From: Thalassospira profundimaris
GTDB lineage: Bacteria > Pseudomonadota > Alphaproteobacteria > Rhodospirillales > Thalassospiraceae
DNA: 64,000 nt
NCBI RefSeq assembly: GCF_003326675.1
Contig: NZ_JPWF01000001.1
Coordinates: 186,001-250,000, forward strand
Direction of reading: 5' to 3'
This document shows positions 54,078 through 62,505 of the stretch, piece after piece. The notes under the pieces are model-generated. The model was not told the DNA's origin. It worked only from the letters and a program-made list of their open reading frames with translations, and ran no database searches. Positions within the stretch are counted from its first letter, which is position 1. Each line of letters opens with the position of its first letter. A program made the translations under genes and the position numbers.

Positions 54078-55207
54078 TAATTCGTGACGCTATCGCTGAT
54101 CGAGATGAAATAGCCCGGCTGGTAATCCAGCGGCAGGAACCGTGCATGCAGTTCCTTGAAGGTTGCTTCCGGATCGATGTCGGTAAACAGGTCCGGGTGG
54201 AACCATTTCGCCAGCTGTTCGATGACAACAAACTGGTACGGGCTGTTATAGAACTGGTGCCAAACAGCATGGACCTGACCGTTTTCAACAGCCTTTACGC
54301 CGGTAAATGCCGGGCGTTCCAAAAGACCCACCAGCTTGCGACGGGCTTCAACCATATCGGCATCCGGGCCAAGGCCAACCCATGCACCGCCCGGGGAATA
54401 GGCTTCCCAGCTTGCACCGGTGGCAACAAACTGATCGGGGTTGGATGCGACGACCTGCTCGGGGTTGATGGTGCCAAAGGTGCCCGGAATGATTGCGGCG
54501 GCAATGTTTACGCCACCGGCCATTTCAACCATGGTGCCGAAGTTTTCATTGCCAAAGGACATGCAGCATTCATCGGAATAACCGGCAGCGCGTTCAATAA
54601 AGACCTGCGGTTTTGCCGGGTTTTCCTTGGCAATGCGATCGGTGACGCGCTTGATGCTGTCGGTACGGAACTTGATGAATTCTGCTGCACGGTCTTCCTT
54701 GCCGGTCAGCTGACCAAGGATTTTCATGCTGGTGTCGGTGTTTTTCATCGGTGCTTCGCGGAAGTCGATATAGACCAGCGGAATACCAACAGCGGCCAGT
54801 TTGTCGTCATAACCGCCATCTTCTGTGGCGCCCTTGGCTTCAAGGTTCATGATGACAACATCAGGCTTCAGCGAAATGGCCTGTTCGACGTCAAAGGTGC
54901 CGTCCTTCATGCCGCCAAAGGTCGGGATATCATCAATGCGCGGATATTTCGCAGCATAGATGTCATAGGTCTGCGGATCGGCTTTTTTCAGATCGTCTTT
55001 CCAGCCAACGACACGCGCAAACGGATCTTTGCTATCGAGCGTGGCCAGACCATAGATCAGGCGGCCTTCGCCAAGGATCACCCGTTCGACCGGCAGATTG
55101 ATCGAAACTTCCCGGCCGGTAACATCGGTTACCTTGACCGAATTCGCAGCCTGAGCGGTCCCCGCGACCAGCATGGTCAGTGCTGCAAATGCACCCAACA
55201 ATTTCAT
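54077..55207 (-). CDS. iron-siderophore ABC transporter, periplasmic binding protein
   Basis: A 376-residue class III binding protein with signal peptide (about residues 1-20, ending A-Q-A-A). The mature start V-K-V-T-D-V-T-G-R-E-V-S-I-N-L-P is typical of FecB/BtuF-like proteins. The N-P-D-Q-F-V-A-T-G and Y-D-D-K-L-A-A-V-G-I-P-L-V-Y-I-D segments support ligand-lobe structure. The ligand is unknown; Fur-box-like sites upstream (55257, 55285) favour a ferric chelate. RBS GGGAACGGGA precedes ATG 55207. Confidence 0.88.
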   Translation of the reverse strand: MKLLGAFAALTMLVAGTAQAANSVKVTDVTGREVSINLPVERVILGEGRLIYGLATLDSKDPFARVVGWKDDLKKADPQTYDIYAAKYPRIDDIPTFGGMKDGTFDVEQAISLKPDVVIMNLEAKGATEDGGYDDKLAAVGIPLVYIDFREAPMKNTDTSMKILGQLTGKEDRAAEFIKFRTDSIKRVTDRIAKENPAKPQVFIERAAGYSDECCMSFGNENFGTMVEMAGGVNIAAAIIPGTFGTINPEQVVASNPDQFVATGASWEAYSPGGAWVGLGPDADMVEARRKLVGLLERPAFTGVKAVENGQVHAVWHQFYNSPYQFVVIEQLAKWFHPDLFTDIDPEATFKELHARFLPLDYQPGYFISISDSVTN

Positions 55208-55256
55208 TCCCGTTCCCTCATTTAAGGATTGCCTGACGACGGAATTATCAGTTAAT

Positions 55257-55275
55257 GAGAATGCAAATCAATATG
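55257..55275. promoter_or_regulatory. Fur-box-like site 1 (siderophore transporter promoter)
   Basis: GAGAATGCAAATCAATATG matches the Fur consensus at 14 of 19 positions. It lies 50 bp upstream of the binding-protein start, in the divergent region shared with the methyltransferase. Confidence 0.6.
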
Positions 55276-55284
55276 TTTCGCAAT

Positions 55285-55303
55285 GAAAATGCAATTCATT
55301 ATC
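55285..55303. promoter_or_regulatory. Fur-box-like site 2 (siderophore transporter promoter)
   Basis: GAAAATGCAATTCATTATC matches the Fur consensus at 15 of 19 positions, centred 28 bp from site 1, so two Fur dimers could bind side by side. Confidence 0.65.
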
Positions 55304-55384
55304 CTTTTTGATCATAGGGACTGGTCAAATATCGATATGAACCGCAGGTTTAAGCCGCGAAACGCCAGAGAGAGCACCGCGATT

Positions 55385-56179
55385 ATGAATCAGGCCAGCA
55401 ACTACAATCTGCGCGACGAGATCAAGGAATACTGGTCAATGCGCGCGGCAACGTTTGATGAACAGCCGGGTCACGAGATTTTTTCCGAGTCTGAACGCAG
55501 TGCGTGGCATGCGCTGCTTGAACGTCATTTTGGCAAGGGTGAAGGCCGTCAGGCGCTTGATCTGGCCAGTGGTACCGGTGTCATCAGTCATCTGATGCAT
55601 GATCTTGGTTTTGCGGTCACCGGTATGGACTGGTCCGAGGCGATGCTTGAAAAGGCGCGTGCAAAATCAAAACTGCGCGGATCAAACATCCGGTTCTTGC
55701 TGGGGGATGCGGAACGTACCCTTGAAGATGATAACAGCTATGATGTGATCATCACCCGGCATCTGGTCTGGACGCTGGTCGATCCGGCGGCGGCATTTGC
55801 CGAATGGTTCCGGGTTCTGAAACCGGGCGGGAAGCTTCTGGTGGTGGACGGGGATTTTGTCTCGCCAACCTGGGCGACCAAATTCAACAAGGTGATGGCG
55901 GGCTTCCTTGAATCCATTGGCTTGCGCAAACCGGTGGAACCGGTTGCCCATATGCAGACCCATCGCGATATTCTGGCACGGGTGCATTTTTCCAACGGTG
56001 CGCGGGCGGACGAAGTTGCCCTGATGCTGGAAAAGGTCGGCTTTGATCCGATTGCAGTCGATTTTGACCTGAAGCAGATTCACAGCGCCCAAAAGAAACA
56101 TATCAGCTTCGCCAAGGGGCTGGAACGCGGGGCGCAGCACCGTTACGCCATTTGCGCGCAAAAGCCGCCTTTAAGCTAG
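55385..56179 (+). CDS. class I SAM-dependent methyltransferase
   Basis: A 264-residue methyltransferase with motif I A-L-D-L-A-S-G-T-G-V-I-S-H and the motif II region V-T-G-M-D-W-S-E-A-M-L-E-K-A. Post-motif L-K-P-G-G-K-L-L-V-V-D-G-D is also present. The substrate is unknown. It is divergent from the siderophore transporter and shares its Fur-box-like sites, so it may modify a siderophore or metallophore; this is inference. ATG 55385 is used; an upstream in-frame ATG at 55283 falls next to a Fur-like site and is unlikely. Confidence 0.82.
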   Translation: MNQASNYNLRDEIKEYWSMRAATFDEQPGHEIFSESERSAWHALLERHFGKGEGRQALDLASGTGVISHLMHDLGFAVTGMDWSEAMLEKARAKSKLRGSNIRFLLGDAERTLEDDNSYDVIITRHLVWTLVDPAAAFAEWFRVLKPGGKLLVVDGDFVSPTWATKFNKVMAGFLESIGLRKPVEPVAHMQTHRDILARVHFSNGARADEVALMLEKVGFDPIAVDFDLKQIHSAQKKHISFAKGLERGAQHRYAICAQKPPLS

Positions 56180-56199
56180 GCGGCTGTCGCACTTTGGGC

Positions 56200-56661
56200 T
56201 TATCGAACCGGTTCGGTCACGACTTCGGTCGTTACCGAATTGGCCAGAAAGCATGCCTCATGGGCGCGGTGATGAAGTTCATCTTCAAGATCAATATCCG
56301 GGCCCTGCCCGCCATAGGTCACCTTGGGGCGCAGGGTGACCTTGGTGATTCTGGTTTTGCCGTCAACCGTTTCCATCACGCCGGTCGCGGCATCATCATA
56401 ATGATCGATCACCAGTCCGGCATCGGACGCGAAATGTAAAAAGAACAGCATGTGGCAGCTCGAAAGTGATGCGACGAATGCTTCTTCCGGGTCGACATTT
56501 TCCGCAATCGAATAGGGTATTGGTACCACATGCGGCGACGAGGATGCCGGAACTTCGACTCCGCCATCAAACTGCCAGGCATGGCCGCGCGAATAACGCC
56601 GATCGGTGAATTTTTCAGATTCCTGGCGATGCCAGATAACATTTGCGCCAAAGCTGCTCAT
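56200..56661 (-). CDS. OsmC family peroxiredoxin-like protein
   Basis: A 153-residue OsmC/Ohr-fold protein, which reduces organic hydroperoxides with two redox cysteines. Both are present: L-S-S-C-H-M-L-F-F-L and H-E-A-C-F-L-A-N-S. The first lies in the motif typical of the YhfA/OsmC branch rather than Ohr. ATG 56661 has AGGAG six bases upstream; the open frame continues further upstream without a better site. It is convergent with the methyltransferase. Confidence 0.85.
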   Translation of the reverse strand: MSSFGANVIWHRQESEKFTDRRYSRGHAWQFDGGVEVPASSSPHVVPIPYSIAENVDPEEAFVASLSSCHMLFFLHFASDAGLVIDHYDDAATGVMETVDGKTRITKVTLRPKVTYGGQGPDIDLEDELHHRAHEACFLANSVTTEVVTEPVR

Positions 56662-56701
56662 GCGGGGCTCCTGCATTTGATCAGGGTTGGGGACTGGTGG
56701 C

Positions 56702-57322
56702 TCAGTTCTGGTCAATCGGGATCAGGGTTCCGGCAGTAACCCCGATGTGGGTGGCAAGGACATCACATGCAGTCTGGACATCCTGTTCTGTCAGGGCGGC
56801 AAGGATTTGCGCGTGTTCGTCGTAAAAGGCACTGCGCGGGCGCGATCCGATCGGTTGCAGGGCATAGGCCCGTCTGGCCTCGTTGCGCAGATTAGCAATC
56901 ATTTTAAGCAGGCGTTCATTGCCGCAGGCCCCATACAGCGTCTGGTGAAAGTCGCGATCGAGTTCGGCCAAGATTTCCGGGTTTTCTTCTTCAAACAGGT
57001 CCTCGTTAAGCCGGCGGGCCTTGCGCAGCGCACTGGCATCAAGATTTGGTGCAGAAAGTGTCAGCGCCGTGGTTTCAAGGGCGATGCGAATTTGCGCCAG
57101 CTCCTTGACGTCGCGGGCCATCAGCCCGGTCACCGCAAGGCTTCTGTCCGGGCGTTTTTCCAGAAGGCCGGACGCGCGCAGTCGTTCCAGGGCATGGCGG
57201 ATCGGTTGGCGCGAAACGCCAAACCGTGCGGCCAGTTCTTCCTGTTTCAGGACGGTACCGGGGGTAAGCAACCCCGATTGAATATCGTTTTGAAGGGTTT
57301 GGGTAATCATGTTTGTATCCAT
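56702..57322 (-). CDS. GntR family transcriptional regulator (FCD domain)
   Basis: A 206-residue regulator: N-terminal winged helix with L-K-Q-E-E-L-A-A-R-F-G-V-S-R-Q-P-I-R-H-A-L-E-R-L, then a helical FCD effector domain with metal-ligand-like D-x-x-F-H (L-D-R-D-F-H-Q-T-L) and H-A-Q-I-L-A-A-L. FCD regulators usually sense small carboxylates. It lies immediately upstream of osmC on the same strand with a 40-bp gap. The target is not evident. ATG 57322 is used; ATG 57310 is possible. Confidence 0.87.
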   Translation of the reverse strand: MDTNMITQTLQNDIQSGLLTPGTVLKQEELAARFGVSRQPIRHALERLRASGLLEKRPDRSLAVTGLMARDVKELAQIRIALETTALTLSAPNLDASALRKARRLNEDLFEEENPEILAELDRDFHQTLYGACGNERLLKMIANLRNEARRAYALQPIGSRPRSAFYDEHAQILAALTEQDVQTACDVLATHIGVTAGTLIPIDQN

Positions 57323-57461
57323 GGATCCAAACTATGTAATGATCAGATCGACGTCAAGCTTGTTGCACGGCATGGCCGGGTTTAAGCTATGACTTCCAGT
57401 AGGCCGGATTGTGGGTCATGCCGGTGCATTTCACCGGAAGATGACCCTAAAGGGGGTATGA

Positions 57462-57803
57462 ATGCGCCCAAAACCAATCAGTTTTCAGGCAATCACCCGT
57501 CAGGATAGACACCATGTGATGGAGCTGGTCGAACAGGCGATCAGCAAGGCGCATGGCTGGATCGAAGACAGTCAGTTCTATTCCAACAAGATGGCCACCA
57601 TTCGCTTTGTGATGGATGGTCGTCAATGTGACGCCTTTTGTGCCTTCCTTCGTGGCTGTGACATTGCAGTCGAATGCGTCGGGGGCACACAATCAATGAC
57701 GACTGATCCCGTCTTTTTGACAGAGCTGCCCGCAACGATCCAGCTGACCTTTATCCATGATCAACCTGATCTGCGTCGGGTCATTCCGGCAGTTCCGGGA
57801 TAG
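57462..57803 (+). CDS. conserved-looking small protein of unknown function
   Basis: A 113-residue soluble protein not recognised. It starts at ATG 57462 behind a strong ribosome binding site AAAGGGGG. Composition is normal, with five cysteines or histidines grouped in C-D-A-F-C-A-F-L-R-G-C-D-I-A-V-E-C. No signal peptide or membrane helix is visible; alternating helix and strand suggest an alpha/beta fold. It is divergent from the GntR regulator and convergent with the acyltransferase fusion gene. No function is proposed. Confidence 0.6.
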   Translation: MRPKPISFQAITRQDRHHVMELVEQAISKAHGWIEDSQFYSNKMATIRFVMDGRQCDAFCAFLRGCDIAVECVGGTQSMTTDPVFLTELPATIQLTFIHDQPDLRRVIPAVPG

Positions 57804-57830
57804 CTGCGACGCACGTCCGAATGTAACAGG

Positions 57831-60182
57831 CTATTCGGCGGGAATGGCGCTGGGCTCGATCAGGTCGGCGCGACAATGATCGCCGATGAAATTGATGATG
57901 CGGCCATGGGTGTCGTCAATATCTTCGTTCACGATGCCGTGGCGGGTAGATTTGATCATCTGAACGTCGATTTCCTCGACGCTATTGGCAATCCGGCGGA
58001 TCATGCTGGCACTTGCCGGATCAACCACCTGATCGCCGTCGCCCTGAAGGATCAGGGTCGGGCATTCAAGATCGGGCAAGCGGCGCTGCATTTCGGCAAC
58101 GGCTTGGCGCAACTGGTGAAGGCCGCCAATCGGGATGTTGCGGTAATTGATGTCGGGATGTTCGGATTCGTTTGGCCGGAAGCTGAGCAATTCCTGTGCG
58201 GATGGCATCCAGCCCATCAGTTTGTTTGCCCCGTATAGCAGTGGCACAAACATCAGGTTTTTATTGCGGAATTTAAGTGGCGTTCCCGCCAGAACCAGCC
58301 CGGCAAGTTTTTCGGGTTTGTCAGCTGCAAGAATGGCCGAAAGCGCCCCGCCGGTCGAAAATCCGACAATAATCACCTGTTCACAAAATGGTTCCAGAAT
58401 CTCATAACCGCGCCGGACCGATGCCAGCCAGTCCGTCCATTTGCGTTTCTGCAACTCGTGGGGGGATGTCCCATGCCCTGCCAGTCGAACACCCATCACC
58501 GCATAGCCAAGTGCTGAAAGCTTTTCACCAAGCTCATGCAGCTCGGCCGGGGATGCCAAAAAACCGTGCACCAGTAACACACCGCATGCAAAGCGCGTTT
58601 GCCCGTTGGGCAACATCAGATAGGGGCGGCTATCGGCCGTTGCGGTTTCCTGTTCATTAATCGCATCGTATTTCGGGTCTTTGAATTTTGCGCGATTCCA
58701 TGACCAGGCGCGAACTTCGTCGTCAAAGCGACGCCGGGCGATATCAATCGGGCTTAGATGATCGACCTCGACCCGTGCGCGTTCAAGTGCCTGCCAGGCA
58801 GCATGAATTGGTGCCATTTCATTGGCATAGACCATGATCGGATTGTCCATGCGGATCTGATCAAAACCGGCCTGTTCCTGTAATTTCGGCAAGAAGCAAT
58901 ATTTGCTGTCCCGGCGTTCAATCAGGCCAAGCTGAACAGCACTGTCGATAAAGAACCTGATTTGCGGACAGTTCAGTTCAAAAATGCCGATGTAATCGGC
59001 CGGGTTTTTCATGCCCCGATGCAAATGCACATCTTCGGCCTGCTGGATATTCTTGATGGCAAGATAAAGGGTGCGGTCGAAATGGCTGATATCGACCTCG
59101 GTGACACCATCAGCCAACCACATCATGATCAGCCGCGATGCCAGATGGCTGACATTGATCGTCAGATTGGAATACATCACCGCCATACAATGATCGCGCA
59201 GCGGCCTGATGTGACGGGTCAGGGAATATTGCGTGACCCGGTCGGTGATTTTTTCAAGGTCACGCGCGGGTGTGAACAGATCATCAATGCAGTCTGCCTG
59301 TGCAACACGACGGGCCAGCATCCTGCGATCAAGCCAGTTAAATTGCATGCGCGGATCAACCGGATCACCAAGGCGGATGTCCATATCGGTCTTCTTGAAC
59401 ATCAGATTGCCTTCAATGATAAGTTCTTCGGCCATCTTGGGGCTAAGCCCGCCTGTGAACATATCAGCTGCCCGCGCCAAAAGGTTCTGGTCAACGCGCA
59501 GCGGATGAAACGTGATATTGGCCGGGAACATCAATGTCGGCTTGGCAAGGGTCGCACGAAGGTCGTCTTCGTCGCGTTCCAGAATATTGGCCCAGCGCGC
59601 AAGTTCATCGCGCTGTCCCTTTTCAATCAGGGTTGAAAGCCCGATCTTGAACCCGTCAATGCAAAGGCCAAGCAGCGCCGCCCCGGTGTGATGGGCACGT
59701 CTGGTATCGGCGGAGCGGGAATAGATACTGTAATCCGGGCGTTTGGGATGCGGGCGATCATCGGACAGAACCCGGCGATCCTTGACCATGCCGCCTTCGG
59801 GGAACACCACGACCTTGCCACCCCGCAAGATTTCCTCGGCCAGAAAGGGCAACAGGCGTTCATAGTCATTGGGCACGCCGCCAAGGGCGCGCAGGTAACG
59901 TGAAAAGCTGTTGTCCTGAACGAAAAACTCGCCCGATGCGATGGATCGGCAATAGACCCCGGTTTCAAGTGCGATCAGGAATTGCGGGATAAAGGTTTCA
60001 AACCGGGCAAAGTGGTTGAACATGAAAATGTCACCCTGCGCAAGATGGTCGCGCGGTCCGTGCATCTTGATATTTATATCAATATTGGCACGAAGGGCGG
60101 TCATCGCACGAATGGTCCATTCGCACGTTTTGGCATTGATCGCGAACTTTTCACGTTCGATATCGCGGAATTCATTGGTCAT
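57831..60182 (-). CDS. PlsC-like acyltransferase fused to an alpha/beta hydrolase
   Basis: A 783-residue two-domain protein. The N-terminal half has an acyltransferase block: N-H-F-A-R-F-E (H57-E62, an H-x4-E variant of H-x4-D) and V-V-F-P-E-G-G (FPEG 127-130). A helical region (residues about 290-520) of unknown role follows. The C-terminal half is an alpha/beta hydrolase of the monoacylglycerol lipase type: oxyanion L-V-H-G-F-L, nucleophile S609 in G-F-S-T-G-G, and histidine H748 in S-T-R-H-G. It could remodel glycerolipids, transferring and removing acyl chains. No signal peptide was seen. Confidence 0.78.
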   Translation of the reverse strand: MTNEFRDIEREKFAINAKTCEWTIRAMTALRANIDINIKMHGPRDHLAQGDIFMFNHFARFETFIPQFLIALETGVYCRSIASGEFFVQDNSFSRYLRALGGVPNDYERLLPFLAEEILRGGKVVVFPEGGMVKDRRVLSDDRPHPKRPDYSIYSRSADTRRAHHTGAALLGLCIDGFKIGLSTLIEKGQRDELARWANILERDEDDLRATLAKPTLMFPANITFHPLRVDQNLLARAADMFTGGLSPKMAEELIIEGNLMFKKTDMDIRLGDPVDPRMQFNWLDRRMLARRVAQADCIDDLFTPARDLEKITDRVTQYSLTRHIRPLRDHCMAVMYSNLTINVSHLASRLIMMWLADGVTEVDISHFDRTLYLAIKNIQQAEDVHLHRGMKNPADYIGIFELNCPQIRFFIDSAVQLGLIERRDSKYCFLPKLQEQAGFDQIRMDNPIMVYANEMAPIHAAWQALERARVEVDHLSPIDIARRRFDDEVRAWSWNRAKFKDPKYDAINEQETATADSRPYLMLPNGQTRFACGVLLVHGFLASPAELHELGEKLSALGYAVMGVRLAGHGTSPHELQKRKWTDWLASVRRGYEILEPFCEQVIIVGFSTGGALSAILAADKPEKLAGLVLAGTPLKFRNKNLMFVPLLYGANKLMGWMPSAQELLSFRPNESEHPDINYRNIPIGGLHQLRQAVAEMQRRLPDLECPTLILQGDGDQVVDPASASMIRRIANSVEEIDVQMIKSTRHGIVNEDIDDTHGRIINFIGDHCRADLIEPSAIPAE

Positions 60183-60449
60183 GGAATGCGATACCCGGTT
60201 TGGCCTAAGGCCATGGTTTCAAGGACGTTTTATCGGTTCTGTGCCGAAGGTTTCCCCGATTGAGATATGTGTCTTTATCCGTGCCATTGGAAGGTATGGT
60301 ACAAGTAATTTGCGAAGAATTAATGCCAAGCACCTATCTCTTTTCTATACATAGTGACCTGCCTGACATCATCTGTGCCCTTCGTTTCATCGCTGTTTGC
60401 CCCGGCAGATTGATGGACAAATTCCGCCCTGACTTTACCCGGAGTCCCC

Positions 60450-61757
60450 GTGCCAACAGCCGCCCCCGATCCGCAAACGCCCGACTTGCCCGAAAACCCT
60501 GCGGTGCCATCTGCGCCTCCGCGTTCGATCTTTTCGGACCGCAACTTTGTGCTGTTTCTGGTTGGGCAATGCATCACGACACAGGGTTTGTGGATTCAGA
60601 AAATTGCCATGTCCTGGCTGGCATGGTCACTGACCGGATCGGCCTTCTGGACCGGGTTGATCGCAGCCCTGAATTTCGCCCCGGCCTTTTTCCTGGGGCC
60701 GATTTTCGGGGTTATGGCCGATCGGGTTGATCTGCGCCGGACAGCAATGGCGCTTAATCTTGCGCAGGCCGGTGTATCGTTCTTTTTGATGGGATTGTCC
60801 TATGCAGGGATGATGACGCTTCCCTGGATGGTGATCCTTGCGGGCAGCATGGGCATTTTGGGCAGTGCGATGACTCCGATCCGGCTGTCATTGGTTCCGG
60901 TCATTGTTCAGCGCGAATTTATGAGCCGTGCTGTTGCCTATGCGGCGATGAATTTCAATATCTCGCGTCTTGTTGGGCCGGCGGTTGGCGGGGTGGTGAT
61001 TGCCACATGGGGCACGGGCACGGCCTTTATGCTCAATGCCATCAGTTATCTGCCGATGGTGTTTGTCATCTCGGTTGTGACCATTCATCAGGAACGCGCC
61101 CCCGATGCCAAAAGCAGACGCATCTGGGCGGCCCTTGTTGATGGGGCAAGTTATGCGATAACCCACCCGATGATTCGGTCCGTGTTAGCGCTGTCATGCT
61201 TTGTTTCTCTTGTCGGGACCGGCATGATCGAACTGATGCCGGTCTTTGCCGAGGCAGTGTATGAGCGCGGTGTCACCGGGCTTGGCATGATGGCATCGGC
61301 CGGGGGAATTGGTGCGGTGGCATCGACCTTTATGCTGTCGCGGGTCAAATCGAATGCCGCGGATTTTCAACGCATTACCATTGTCGGTGCCTTTGCGGCT
61401 GCAACTGGCATGTTCGGGCTTGGTTTTGCGCCCTGGTACGAGCTTGCGGTTGTTCTGGTTGCACTGACCGGGTTCGGATTGACTGCGGTCGGGGTTGGAT
61501 CGCAAACCGCCCTGCAATTGACGGTGGATAACAAACTGCGTGGGCGGGTGATGAGTTTCTGGAGTGCGACAAGTTTCGGCGGAATGGCCCTTGGCGGGGC
61601 GATGCTTGGTGCTATATCCGAAGCTGGCAACATTCAATATACGGCGCGTGGATCGGGTGCCTTGATCCTGTGTGCGGCCTTTGTCGGGTTGTGGCGGCTA
61701 TATCGCATTGGCGCGATTGGTCGGCGTTCTGCATCTGCTTCGGATGCAGTGCGGTAA
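60450..61757 (+). CDS. MFS transporter (DHA3/EntS-like)
   Basis: A 435-residue major facilitator with about twelve transmembrane helices. Start region: R-N-F-V-L-F-L-V-G-Q-C-I-T-T-Q-G-L-W-I-Q-K-I-A-M-S-W-L, then G-P-I-F-G-V-M-A-D-R-V-D-L-R-R (loop 2-3 motif) and S-R-L-V-G-P-A-V-G-G. It resembles the DHA3 drug or enterobactin-exporter branch. The substrate is unknown. GTG 60450 has GGAG upstream. The N-terminal 20 residues are rich in proline. Confidence 0.85.
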   Translation: MPTAAPDPQTPDLPENPAVPSAPPRSIFSDRNFVLFLVGQCITTQGLWIQKIAMSWLAWSLTGSAFWTGLIAALNFAPAFFLGPIFGVMADRVDLRRTAMALNLAQAGVSFFLMGLSYAGMMTLPWMVILAGSMGILGSAMTPIRLSLVPVIVQREFMSRAVAYAAMNFNISRLVGPAVGGVVIATWGTGTAFMLNAISYLPMVFVISVVTIHQERAPDAKSRRIWAALVDGASYAITHPMIRSVLALSCFVSLVGTGMIELMPVFAEAVYERGVTGLGMMASAGGIGAVASTFMLSRVKSNAADFQRITIVGAFAAATGMFGLGFAPWYELAVVLVALTGFGLTAVGVGSQTALQLTVDNKLRGRVMSFWSATSFGGMALGGAMLGAISEAGNIQYTARGSGALILCAAFVGLWRLYRIGAIGRRSASASDAVR

Positions 61758-61818
61758 AGGATTATTAAGGCATGTCCGCCTATGGTGGACAAACGCAGGT
61801 CATTTGGGGAAAATTCAG

Positions 61819-62388
61819 ATGCGGTTTTTGGGAATTGTTGGACTATGTTTGGTGCTTTCCGCGTGTTTTAGCACGGGCAATTCCGCAACCCAGTCTACCG
61901 GTCCGATGCCAAGTGATACACTGACAACGCTTGCCAGCGTTGATGTGCCAAGCTCGCGTTTGAATGCCTTTCCGCCGACCAACAAATTCCTGCAATGCGT
62001 TCCTTATGCACGGCAAGTCTCTGGTATCGAGATTTATGGCGATGCATGGACCTGGTGGGCGCAGGCCGGCAAACAGAACTTCCAGCGTGGTAACCGCCCG
62101 CAAGTCGGATCGGTTCTGGCGCTGCGCAAAACTTCGCGCCTGAAGCTTGGCCATGTTGCCGTGGTATCGGCGATCCTTGATAGCCGCAAAATTCTTGTCA
62201 ATCACGCCAATTGGGGCAGTGATTCACGCACCCGTGGCAAGGTCCATTACCGTCAGCCGGTAGTCGATGTCTCGCCAAACAATGACTGGTCCGAAGTTCG
62301 CATGATGAACACCAAGGGCACCTTTGGCAGTGTCTACCCGGCGCATGGCTTTATCTATCAGCCGCAGGAAACAGCACAGGCCAACTAG
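61819..62388 (+). CDS. CHAP-domain lipoprotein (putative peptidoglycan hydrolase)
   Basis: A 189-residue lipoprotein precursor. The lipobox L-V-L-S-A-C-F gives a lipidated cysteine at residue 16, so the protein is membrane anchored. A CHAP/NlpC-type amidase domain follows: nucleophile Cys in F-L-Q-C-V-P-Y-A-R, then G-D-A-W-T-W-W-A-Q-A, and the histidine in L-K-L-G-H-V-A-V-V. Then comes the N-H-A-N-W strand. It probably cuts peptidoglycan stem peptides. RBS GGGGAA precedes ATG 61819. In other alphaproteobacteria similar proteins are orphan cell-wall enzymes. Confidence 0.85.
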   Translation: MRFLGIVGLCLVLSACFSTGNSATQSTGPMPSDTLTTLASVDVPSSRLNAFPPTNKFLQCVPYARQVSGIEIYGDAWTWWAQAGKQNFQRGNRPQVGSVLALRKTSRLKLGHVAVVSAILDSRKILVNHANWGSDSRTRGKVHYRQPVVDVSPNNDWSEVRMMNTKGTFGSVYPAHGFIYQPQETAQAN

Positions 62389-62421
62389 GCCATTTCGGCA
62401 AAGCATTTCGCTAACAGAAAT

Positions 62422-62491
62422 GGCGAAGCTCCCAACGGATAGAGAGCTTCGCCAGTTAAACCCGTGCGGGCGGCACGGGTTCGGGGGTTGA
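62422..62491. terminator. paired hairpins between convergent genes
   Basis: A 10-bp perfect stem (62422-62431 with 62454-62463, 22-base loop) and a 9-bp perfect stem (62469-62477 with 62483-62491, loop GGGCG). The second has TTTAAC after it on the minus strand, so it may terminate bioB transcription; the first may end the CHAP gene. Confidence 0.5.
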
Positions 62492-62505
62492 ACTTTTACC
62501 GGTTC

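Noticed and set aside
53190..55225. Two long plus-strand open frames (296 and 359 codons)
   Set aside because: They are antisense to the siderophore transporter genes; the first translates to a low-complexity His/Gln/Asn-rich shadow of a hydrophobic permease.
60183..60449. Small gene in the gap between the fusion gene and the MFS gene
   Set aside because: The short frames have no ribosome binding site or recognisable product; the 267 bp probably only holds promoters.
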